A stretch of 32,059 nucleotides of DNA from Pseudoalteromonas umbrosa (GTDB taxonomy: Bacteria > Pseudomonadota > Gammaproteobacteria > Enterobacterales > Alteromonadaceae). A program made the position numbers and the translations under genes. Position 1 is the first letter of the stretch; each line of letters opens with the position of its first letter. The notes below the pieces were generated by a model. The model saw only the letters and a list, made by a program, of their open reading frames with translations. It did no database searches and had not been told where the DNA came from. The DNA is taken from assembly GCF_030125375.1 (NCBI RefSeq), contig NZ_JASJUU010000025.1:1-32059 (forward strand), read 5' to 3'. This document shows positions 1-12,300 of the stretch, one piece after another.

Positions 1-372
1 AAACACGCGACCTGAGATAGATTTGTCACCCGCATTCAGCTGCTCTGTGAAGATAAGATCTGGTGCAGCTTGTTCAGCTAATACCAGTTTGATCTCACTG
101 TTTGAACCAAATTGATCTGGGGTTGCACCTTGGTAATCTTGACCTTCAAGGTAATCTGTTGTGCCTTGCGTGATGGTATAACCCGCCGCATCAGATTTGC
201 GCAGGCCAGCAAAGTTAAACGCACCGTTTGCGTCCGTCGTCGTGCTTAAGCTCACCGCTTCACCGTAAAGATCCTGACCCGTGAGCGTGATCTGAATACC
301 AACAAGCGCAAAGTCATTGCCGTTATTTGTACCATCTTGATTGATGTCCACAAACACGCGACCTGAGATAGG
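1..372 (-). repeat. divergent terminal SdrD-B-like unit(s) after the homogeneous array
   Basis: Positions 22-372 encode one 117-residue unit, one residue longer than the array units and clearly diverged: the loop reads DINQDGTNNGND, the strand motif is DANGAFNFAGL and the linker is FTEQLNAGDK. Positions 1-21 begin a further copy (SISGRVF). The loss of similarity suggests the edge of the homogenised array, with more modules or a C-terminal anchor beyond the window. They belong to the same open frame. Confidence 0.85.
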
Positions 373-3300
373 TTTATCACCAGTCTTTGGCTTTTCTGTA
401 AATTTAAGCTCTGGCGTTGTATCTGTGCCGACTACGACTTTTGCGACATTGCTCACCACGCCAGCGCCTGAACCGATGTAACGGTTACCCGTTTGGTAAA
501 TGCCACTTACTGTTTGCGTAATGGTGTAACCATCAGCATTTGATTCAATCAGACCTGTGAAGCTGAATTGACCGCTCGCATTCGTCACTACACTTTGATT
601 TACCGCCTGACCAAATTTATCTGTACCCGTGATCGTGACCGTGATGCCTTTTAATCGCACATCATTTTGATCAATGGTGCCATCTTGGTTTACATCTAAG
701 AACACTGTACCAGCTACCGACTTATCACCCGCTTTTGGTTTTTCTGTAAATTTAATTTCTGGCGTTGTATCTGTGCCAACAACCACTTTTGCGATATTGC
801 TGACAACGCCAGCACCCGAGCCGATGTAACGGTTACCCGTTTGGTAAGTGCCACTGACTGTTTGGGTGATGGTGTAGCCATCCGCATTTGATTCAATCAG
901 ACCTGTGAAGCTGAAAGCACCGCTCGCATTCGTCACTACACTTTGATTTACCACCTGACCAAACTTATCTGTGCCCGTGATCGTGACCGTAATGTCTTTT
1001 AATCGCACATCATTTTGATCAACCGCGCCGTCTTGGTTGATATCCAAGAACACGGTACCTGCAACTGACTTATCACCGGCTTTTGGCTTTTCTGTAAATT
1101 TGATTTCTGGTATTGCGTCTGTGCCAACAACCACTTTTGCGACATTGCTCACCATGCCAGCACCTGAGCCAATGTAACGGTTACCCGTTTGGTAAATGCC
1201 ACTTGCTGTTTGCGTAATGGTGTAACCATCTGCATTCGATTCAATCAGACCTGTGAAGCTGAACGCACCATTGGCGTCAGTTTTCACACTCTGGCTGACT
1301 GCTTGACCAAACTTGTCCGTGCCCGTGATAGTCACCGTGATGTCTTTTAATCGAAGATCGTTTTGATCAACCGTGCCATCTTGGTTCACATCCATGAACA
1401 CGGTACCTAATACTGACTTATCACCGGCTTTTGGTTTTTCTGTAAATTTAAGCTCTGGTGTTGCATCTGTGCCGACTACCACTTTAGCAACATTGCTAAC
1501 TACGCCAGCGCCTGAGCCAATGTAGCGATTACCCATTTGATACGTGCCACTGACTGTTTGCGTAATAGTGTAACCATCTGCATTTGATTCGATTAGACCT
1601 GTAAAGCTGAACGCACCATTGGCATCGGTTTTCACACTCTGGTTGACTGCTTGACCAAACTTATCCGTGCCCGTGATAGTCACTGTGATGTCTTTTAATC
1701 GCACGTCATTTTGATCAATCGTGCCATCTTGGTTTACATCTAAGAACACGGTACCTGCAACTGACTTATCACCCGCTTTTGGCTTTTCTGTAAATTTAAG
1801 CTCTGGCGTTGTATCTGTGCCGACCACGACTTTTGCGACATTGCTCACCATGCCAGCACCTGAGCCAATGTAACGGTTACCCGTTTGGTAAATGCCACTT
1901 GCTGTTTGCGTAATGGTGTAACCATCTGCATTCGATTCAATCAGACCTGTGAAGCTGAACGCACCATTGGCGTCAGTTTTCACACTCTGGCTGACTGCTT
2001 GACCAAACTTGTCCGTGCCCGTGATAGTCACCGTGATGTCTTTTAATCGAAGATCGTTTTGATCAACCGTGCCATCTTGGTTCACATCCATGAACACGGT
2101 ACCTAATACTGACTTATCACCGGCTTTTGGTTTTTCTGTAAATTTAAGCTCTGGTGTTGCATCTGTGCCGACTACCACTTTTGCGACATTGCTCACCATG
2201 CCAGCACCTGAGCCAATGTAACGGTTACCCGTTTGGTAAGTGCCACTGACTGTTTGGGTGATGGTGTAGCCATCCGCATTTGATTCAATCAGACCTGTGA
2301 AGCTGAAAGCACCGCTCGCATTCGTCACTACACTTTGATTTACCACCTGACCAAACTTATCTGTGCCCGTGATCGTGACCGTAATGTCTTTTAATCGCAC
2401 ATCATTTTGATCAACAGTGCCATCTTGGTTCACATCCAAGAACACGGTACCAGCTACCGACTTATCACCGGCTTTTGGTTTTTCTGTAAATTTGATTTCT
2501 GGCGTTGTATCTGTGCCGACTACGACTTTTGCGACATTGCTCACCACGCCAGCGCCTGAACCGATGTAACGGTTACCAGTTTGATACTTACCACTTACTG
2601 TTTGCGTAATGGTGTAACCATCAACATTCGATTCAATCAGACCTGTGAAGCTGAACGCACCATTGGCGTCAGTTTTCACACTCTGGTTGACTGCTTGACC
2701 AAACTTATCCGTACCCGTGATAGTCACCGTGATGTCTTTTAATCGAAGATCGTTTTGATCAACCGTGCCATCTTGGTTCACATCCAAGAACACGGTACCT
2801 GCAACCGACTTATCACCGGCTTTTGGTTTTTCTGTAAATTTAAGCTCTGGTATTGCGTCTGTGCCGACAATGACTTTTGCGACATTACTGACAACACCAG
2901 CGCCTGAGCCAATGTAGCGATTACCTGTTTGATACGTGCCACTGACTGTTTGCGTAATAATGTAACCATCGGCATTCGATTCGATCAGACCTGTGAAGCT
3001 GAACGCACCATTGGCGTCGGTTTTCACACTCTGGTTGACTGCTTGACCAAACTTATCCGTGCCCGTGATAGTCACTGTGATGTCTTTTAATCGCACGTCA
3101 TTTTGTTCAATCGTGCCGTCTTGGTTTACATCCATAAACACAGTACCAGCTACCGACTTATCTCCGGCTTTAGGCTTTTCTGTAAATTTGATTTCTGGCG
3201 TTGTATCTGTGCCGACAATGACTTTTGCGACATTACTGACAACACCAGCGCCTGAGCCAATGTAGCGATTACCTGTTTGATACGTGCCACTGACTGTTTG

Positions 3301-6300
3301 CGTAATGGTGTAGCCATCGGCATTCGATTCGATCAGACCTGTGAAACTAAACGCACCGCTTGCATCGGTCTTTGTGGTGGAATTCACCGCCTGACCAAAC
3401 TTGTCCGTGCCCGTGATAGTCACCGTGATGTCTTTTAATCTCACATCATTTTGATCAACCGTGCCATCTTGGTTGATGTCCAAGAACACGGTACCAGATA
3501 CCGACTTATCACCTGCTTTTGGTTTTTCTGTAAATTTGATTTCTGGCGTTGCGTCTGTGCCGACAACGACTTTTGCGATATTATTGACTTCACCAGCGCC
3601 TGAACCGATATAACGGTTACCCGTTTGGTAAATGCCACTTGCTGTTTGCGTGATGGTGTAACCATCTGCATTCGATTCAATCAGACCTGTGAAGCTGAAC
3701 GCACCATTGGCGTCAGTTTTCACACTTTGATTTACCACCTGACCAAACTTATCTGTGCCTGTGATAGTCACCGTGATGTCTTTTAGCAGCGCATCATTTT
3801 GATCAACCGTGCCATCTTGGTTCACATCCATGAACACGGTACCTAATACTGACTTATCACCAGCTTTTGGTTTTTCTGTAAATTTGATTTCTGGCGTTGT
3901 ATCTGTGCCGACAATGACTTTTGCGACATTACTGACAACACCAGCGCCTGAGCCAATGTAGCGATTACCTGTTTGATACGTGCCACTGACTGTTTGCGTA
4001 ATGGTGTAACCATCTGCATTCGATTCGATCAGACCTGTGAAACTAAACGCACCACTGGCGTCGGTTTTCACACTCTGGTTGACTGCTTGACCAAACTTAT
4101 CCGTGCCCGTGATCGTGACCGTGATGTCTTTTAATCGAAGATCGTTTTGATCAACCGTGCCATCTTGGTTCACATCCAAGAACACGGTACCAGCAACCGA
4201 CTTATCTCCGGCTTTAGGCTTTTCTGTAAATTTTATTTCTGGTATTGCGTCTGTGCCAACAACCACTTTTGCGACATTGCTCACCATGCCAGCACCTGAG
4301 CCAATGTAACGGTTACCCGTTTGGTAAATGCCACTTACTGTTTGCGTAATGGTGTAACCATCAGCATTTGATTCAATCAGCCCTGTAAAACTGAACGCAC
4401 CATTGGCATCAGTTTTCACACTCTGATTGACTGCTTGACCAAACTTGTCCGTGCCCGTAATAGTCACCGTGATGTCTTTTAGCAGCGCATCATTTTGATC
4501 AACCGCGCCGTCTTGGTTGATATCCAAGAACACCTTACCTGATAAAGACTTATCACCTGCTTTTGGTTTTTCTGTAAATTTGATTTCTAGCGTTGCGTCT
4601 GTGCCGACAACGACTTTTGCGATATTACTGACAACACCTGTGCCTGAACCGATATAACGGTTACCAGTTTGATAAGTGCCACTTGCTGTTTGCGTAATGG
4701 TGTAACCATCTGCATTCGATTCAATCAGACCTGTGAAGCTGAACGCACCATTGGCGTCAGTTTTCACACTCTGGCTGACTGCTTGACCATACTTATCCGT
4801 GCCTGTGATGGTGACCATGATGTCTTTTAATCGCACATCATTTTGATCAACAGTGCCATCTTGGTTCACATCCAAGAACACGGTACCAGCTACCGACTTA
4901 TCACCGGCTTTTGGTTTTTCCGTAAAGGTGATTTCTGGCGTTGCGTCTGTGCCGACAACGACTTTTGCAACATTACTGATCACACCAGCGCCTGAACCGA
5001 TGTAACGGTTACCCGTTTGGTAAATGCCACTGACTGTCTGCGTGATGGTATAACCATCTGCATTCGATTCAATCAGCCTTGTGAAATTAAACGCACCACT
5101 GGCATCAGTTTTCACACTCTGGTTGACTGCTTGACCAAACTTGTCCGTGCCCGTGATAGTGACCGTGATGTCTTTTAGCTGCACGTCATTTTGATCAATG
5201 GTGCCGTCTTGGTTTACATCCATAAACACAGTACCAGCAACTGACTTATCACCGGCTTTTGGTTTTTCCGTAAAGGTGATTTCTGGCGTTGCGTCTGTGC
5301 CGACTACCACTTTTGCGACATTGCTAACAACGCCTGTGCCTGAGCCAATGTAGCGATTACCCGTTTGATAAGTTGCGCTCGGTGTTTGCGTGATGGTGTA
5401 ACCATCCGCATTTGATTCAATCAGACCTGTGAAGCTAAACGCACCGCTTGCATCGGTCGTTGTGGTGGTATTCACCGCCTGACCAAATTTATCTGTGCCC
5501 GTGATGGTGACCGTAATGTCTTTTAATCGCACATCATTTTGATCAACCGCGCCGTCTTGGTTGATATCCAAGAACACGGTACCTGCAACTGACTTATCAC
5601 CGGCTTTTGGTTTTTCCGTAAATTTAATTTCTGGCGTTGTATCTGTGCCAACAACCACTTTTGCGACATTACTGACTTCACCAGCGCCTGAACCGATGTA
5701 ACGGTTACCCGTTTGATACGTTGTGCTCGGTGTTTGCGTGATGGTGTAACCATCTGCATTTGATTCAATCAGACCTGTAAAGCTGAAAGCACCATTAGCA
5801 TCAGTTTTCACACTCTGGCTGACTGCTTGACCATACTTATCCGTGCCTGTGATGGTGACCATGATGTCTTTTAATCGAAGATCATTTTGATCAACAGTGC
5901 CATCTTGGTTCACATCCAAGAACACGGTACCAGCTACCGACTTATCACCGGCTTTTGGTTTTTCCGTAAAGGTGATTTCTGGCGTTGCGTCTGTGCCGAC
6001 CACGACTTTAGCAACATTGCTGATCACACCAGCTTCACTGCCGATGTAGCGATTTCCCGTTTGATAAGTTGCGCTCGGTGTCTGCGTGATGGTGTAACCA
6101 TCCGCATTTGATTCAATCAGGCCAGTAAAGCTAAACGCACCGTTAGCATCTGTCGTTGTGGTGGTATTCACCGCCTGACCAAATTTATCTGTACCCGTGA
6201 TCGTGACCGTGATGCCTTTTAATCGCACATCATTTTGATCAACCGCGCCGTCTTGGTTCACATCCAAGAACACGGTACCTGCAACCGACTTATCACCCGC

Positions 6301-9300
6301 TTTTGGTTTTTCTGTAAATTTGATTTCTGGCGTTGCGTCTGTGCCGACTACCACTTTTGCAACATTGCTAACTACGCCAGCACCTGAGCCAATGTAACGG
6401 TTACCCGTTTGGTAAGTGCCACTGACTGTCTGCGTGATGGTGTAACCATCAACATTTGATTCGATCAGGCCAGTAAAGCTAAACGCACCATTGGCGTCAG
6501 TTTTCACACTCTGGTTGACTGCTTGACCAAACTTATCCATGCCCGTGATGGTGACCGTAATGTCTTTTAATCGCACATCATTTTGATCAACCGCGCCATC
6601 TTGGTTCACATCCAAGAACACGGTACCAGCTACCGACTTATCACCTGCTTTTGGTTTTTCTGTAAATTTAAGCTCTGGTGTTGCATCTGTGCCGACTACC
6701 ACTTTAGCAACATTGCTGATCACACCAGCGCCTGAACCGATGTAACGGTTACCCGTTTGGTAAATGCCACTTACTGTCTGCGTGATGGTGTAACCATCTG
6801 CATTCGATTCAATCAGCCTTGTGAAATTAAACGCACCACTGGCATCAGTTTTCACACTCTGGTTAACTGCTTGACCAAACTTGTCCGTGCCCGTGATAGT
6901 GACCGTGATGTCTTGTAGCTGCACGTCATTTTGATCAATGGTGCCGTCTTGGTTTACATCCATAAACACAGTACCAGCAACTGACTTATCACCGGCTTTT
7001 GGTTTTTCTGTAAATTTGATTTCTGGCGTTGCATCTGTGCCGACTACCACTTTAGCAACATTGCTAACTACGCCAGCGCCTGAACCAATGTAGCGATTAC
7101 CCGTTTGGTAAATGCCACTGACTGTTTGCGTAATGGTGTAACCATCAGCATTTGATTCAATCAGACCTGTGAAGCTAAACGCACCGCTTGCATCGGTCGT
7201 TGTGGTGGTATTCACCGCCTGACCAAATTTATCTGTACCCGTGATCGTGACCGTGATGCCTTTTAATCGCACATCATTTTGATCAACCGCGCCGTCTTGG
7301 TTCACATCCAAGAACACCTTACCTGATAACGACTTATCACCTGCTTTTGGTTTTTCTGTAAATTTGATTTCTGGCGTTGCATCTGTGCCGACAACGACTT
7401 TTGCGATATTGCTGATCACACCAGCGCCTGAGCCAATGTAGCGATTACCCGTTTGGTAAATGCCACTGACTGTTTGCATAATAGTGTAGCCATCTGCATT
7501 CGATTCGATCAGGCCAGTAAAGCTAAACGCACCGTTAGCATCGGTCGTTGTGGTGGTATTCACCGCCTGACCAAACTTGTCCGTGCCCGTAATAGTCACC
7601 GTGATGTCTTTTAATCGCACATCATTTTGATCAATCGTGCCGTCTTGGTTGATATCCAAGAACACGGTACCAGCTACCGACTTATCACCGGCTTTTGGTT
7701 TTTCCGTAAAGTTGATTTCTGGCGTTGCGTCTGTGCCGACCACGACTTTAGCAACATTGCTGATCACACCAGCTTCACTGCCGATGTAGCGATTACCCGT
7801 TTGATACGTGCCACTGACTGTTTGCGTAATGGTGTAACCATCTGCATTTGATTCGATTAGACCTGTAAAGCTGAACGCACCATTAGCATCAGTTTTCACA
7901 CTCTGGTTGACTGCTTGACCATACTTATCCGTGCCCGTGATAGTCACCGTGATGTCTTTTAATCGCACATCATTTTGATCAACCGCGCCGTCTTGGTTTA
8001 CATCCATAAACACAGTACCAGCTACCGACTTATCACCTGCTTTTGGTTTTTCTGTAAATTTGATTTCTGGCGTTGCGTCTGTGCCGACAACGACTTTTGC
8101 GATATTACTGACTTCACCAGCGCCTGAACCGATATAACGGTTACCCGTTTGGTAAGTGCCACTTGCTGTTTGCGTAATGGTGTAACCATCAGCATTTGAT
8201 TCAATCAAGCCTGTGAAGCTAAACGCACCATTAGTATCAGTTTTCACACTCTCGTTGACTGCTTGACCAAATTTATCCGTGCCCGTGATAGTCACTGTGA
8301 TGTCTTTTAATTGCACGTCATTTTGATCAACGGTGCCATTTTGGTTCACATCCAAGAACACAGTACCAGCAACTGACTTATCACCGGCTTTTGGTTTTTC
8401 TGTAAATTTGATTTCTGGCGTTGCGTCTGTGCCGACAACGACTTTAGCAACATTGCTCACCACGCCAGCGCCTGAGCCGATATAACGGTTACCCGTTTGG
8501 TAAGTGCCACTGACTGTTTGCGTAATCGTATAACCATCCGCATTCGATTCAATCAGACCTGTGAAGCTGAATTGACCGCTCGCACTCGTCACTACACTTT
8601 GATTTACCGTTTGGCCATATTTATCCGTGCCCGTGATAGCCACTGTGATGTCGTTCAAAAGCTGATCATTGGCATCAACAACACCATCTTGGTTTACATC
8701 CAAGAACACGGTACCAGCTAACGACTTATCACCGGCTTTTGGTTTTTCTGTAAATTTGATTTCTGGCGTTGTATCCGTGCCAACAACGACTTTTGCGATA
8801 TTGCTCACCACGCCAGCATCTGAACCGATATAACGGTTACCCGTTTGGTAAATGCCACTTGCTGTTTGCGTAATGGTGTAGCCATCGGTATTCGATTCAA
8901 TCAAGCCTGTGAAACTGAACGCACCGCTCGCATTCGTCACTACACTTTGATTTACCGTTTGGCCATATTTATCAGTACCCGTGATCGTGACCGTAATATC
9001 TTTCAAAAGCTGATCATTGGCATCAACAACACCATCTTGGTTTACGTCCAAGAACACATTGCCTGAAACTGATTTATCACCTATCAGAAGTTCTGCAAAT
9101 GAGTGTCCTTGTGATGCAGATCCAGATGTAAGTACGATATTGGTAATTTCATCGCTGCCTTGGCTATTAGCCAGCACACTTCCAGATCTCGCCTCTTTAC
9201 CGTCTCGGTAACTATTCAACGCCGATTGAGTCGGCTGGGTCAATTTATAAGTGCCAGGTACCAAATCATAAAATACAAATTGACCATTGGCATCTGTTGA

Positions 9301-12300
9301 AATGCGTTGTTGAGCAATAGTTTGTCCACCAGCCGCTACGCCGTCCAATAGCACCTCAATACCAGACAAACCGGTATCAACACCGCTGTCAAAAAGACCG
9401 TTATTTACTTTATCAACAAATACGTAGCCAGATATTAAGCCTTGGATCACTTCCGTCGAAGAAGTGGCTTTATTGTTTAACTTATTTGTATCAAAGCCTT
9501 GTGTTTCTACCCAAGCTTCATTCACCACGAGGTTATTGCTCGGTAGCGCATTAAGCGTAACCGGGATACTGACCTGAACTGTTTCATTCATCTCAATAAG
9601 TGGAATATTACAACGAATAAAATCAGTCAATGCCCCTGTGCTAGGCGAATTTGCTCGAGAATTAGTACAGCTACCTGATGATGTCACCGCATTGCCTGCG
9701 ACGCCCAGATAGCTTGGAAGATAATCGTAAAGTACGTTGTCAGCGCTGTCACCCGGGCCAGCATTACTGAGCGTAAATTGATAATTAAACTGGCTACCTA
9801 ATGCCACTTTATTCAAAGAAGCTGTTTTGGTCAGCGCTAAGTCTACAGCGATACGAATAGATGTTTTTTCACTCTCATCGTTGTTTGCCGTAATCAGATC
9901 TTTTTCATTTGAAAAAATAGACGCACTTGTCGTTGCAACTTCGCCTGTCGTTGATGGGCGAGACAAAATCTTAAAGAACATATAACGGGTATAAATTGCT
10001 GACTGACCGCCGGTATTCTCAAGCAATTCATTTTCTGCCAAAGAAGAACTGCTATTTTCTGGTCCCGAACAGTTAAAGGTGGTTTGAGTATTAAAAGTCA
10101 GGTTTTGATTATCACAACGCGCAGTCACTGCACTACAAGTTGCGTTAGAACTACTGTCACATAAAAATTGCAGTTGTTTCGAACTATTAGCTGGTGAAAT
10201 AGTGAAGTTGTACCCAACACCACTTGCTACAGAAGTCTCACCGTTATTGTCCGTCAAATATTCTAAATCAACTTTATAAACCACCACATTATCGAGCGTC
10301 GCTGGAAATGAGCCAGGTGTCGGATACCAAGCCAGTGGGTCACTGATGTCATTGTTTTCAATTTTCAGGTTAGCTTCACGAATTTGTACAGTTAAAGCCT
10401 TATTGAAGCTATTGTTTGTAGTATCACTATCCAATGACATATTTGAGGCGGATATTTGGCTTGTACTGTCTAATACCCAATCTTGACGATCAGAGGCACT
10501 TTTAGGGCGGATTTGGATGGTAACACTTTGTACTTCATTGCTTTCTAGCGACCCAATACTACAACGTAAAGTCTTCGTCGCTTCTGTGTATGCACAGATA
10601 TTACTTTGCCCAGCCCTAGAAAAGCTATTGCTTACATATTGATACTCTTTGCCCGTTGGTACATTAAAAGTATGCTCTAACACCACATTAGTTGCTGCAA
10701 CTGCACCAATATTGGCAATATGAACCGTCTGTAAGGCGATATCACCGCTTAACACCGTTGGCTTCGCATACACAACATTCGTCACTGCTAAATCAAATAA
10801 TGACTGTGCTGTTGTCGTCGCACTAGCCGAGTTATTTGCTGTATTTGGATCAATATGCGTATTGGAGGATACTTCTACAGAATTGACAACTTGACCATTG
10901 GTCGTGACAAAAGGCCTCGCAACCGTCAATGGAATCGTCACACTGTCATTAAGGGCAAATGTTTGACCGGCCTCCAAACGGCATGTGATGGTCGTTTGTG
11001 TGTTTTCGTATTCGCCAGTATCAGCTCTAACACACGAAAAACGTGCACCAAGCGTACTGTTTACAGATGATGGGAAGGTGATCCCTGTCTCTTTATTGCC
11101 TTCGCGTGATTTAAAAGTCGCATTAAAAGTATCAACAATAGTGAGTGAACCCGTATCTACTCCAACAATGTTAGAACCCGACAAGTTTCTGGCTATGATC
11201 TGATAACTTATCTCATTTTGAGATGTCGTAATACTGCTCGTATTCGCCACTTTTTGAATACTTAAATCTGCACTCAAGGCACTTTTAATTGTCGCAGATG
11301 CCGATATTTCCCCCGGCGCACCACCGACGTCGGTTACCGTCGCGGTGTTTTGTAAATCTCCCACGGAAGTCGCTCGGGTAGTGATAGTCAAAGTCGGCGC
11401 TGTCCCTATCAAAGCAATACGACTTGTATCTGCATTTTGATACAGACAAGTCACCTTACCACCACTGCCATCTGCTAATTGCTCTGAAACACTACAAGAC
11501 CAATTTGTACCATAGCTACCATTGGCAATAAATGTTTCTCCACTTGGCAGGGCATCTACCACTGTCACCTTACCAAGTGTTGCTCCATTGCCTGTATTTG
11601 AGACAACAATACGATTAATGATCTCACCAGCTTGCTCAACTAAACTGGTGCTGGCTGTCGTTGACGCTGATTTGGCTTTTGTAATGCCAAGCTGCACAGG
11701 ATTACGCGGATGCAGTCCCCAGCCTTCAAAGTTGGCAACATAATCAACGCCACCCACTGTCATAGTCGCTGTGTTTTTAGGTCTGTATTGGCTCTCTGTG
11801 CCTGTATATATCGGCGAACGCGCTTTTATCAATATCTCAACAGTTTCATTCGCACCAATTTCAGATCCAGTACAAGTGACTTTTAAATTAGAGATAACAC
11901 ACCAGTCCACAACCGTTTGCCAAGATCCATTGCTATATTTGCGTGTTGCTGTAGAAAGAGGGATGTAACCTGAGGTATTGGCAAAGTCATCTTCGACTTT
12001 AATCCCGCTTGCAGCTCCACCGCCTGAGTTGACTATCTTGATAGAGTAATAAAACTCTTTATTCATATAGTTAATGTTGGAGCCCCAGTTCAAATCAGAA
12101 GACTTAGTGATACTTAGATCCGGCGCTCTATCCAGAATAGAAAAACTGGCGCTATTACTGGTGGACTCCCGTCCACCATGGGCAACAGTTGCCCAATTAA
12201 CAGCACTTTGATTCACGGTTTTTGCTTTTGTTTTAATCGTCACTTGCCATATTTGCGATTTAGCGAAGCTATTTGAGATAGGTGTACAATCAAGCCTCTG

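Noticed and set aside
373..9072. Regular repeats as a CRISPR-like array
   Set aside because: The units are 348 bp, contiguous without unique spacers, and translate in one frame as protein domains.
714..9211. Many 60-81-residue open frames on both strands in the left part
   Set aside because: They recur with the 348-bp period and lie in other frames of, or antisense to, the single long minus-strand frame; they are shadows.
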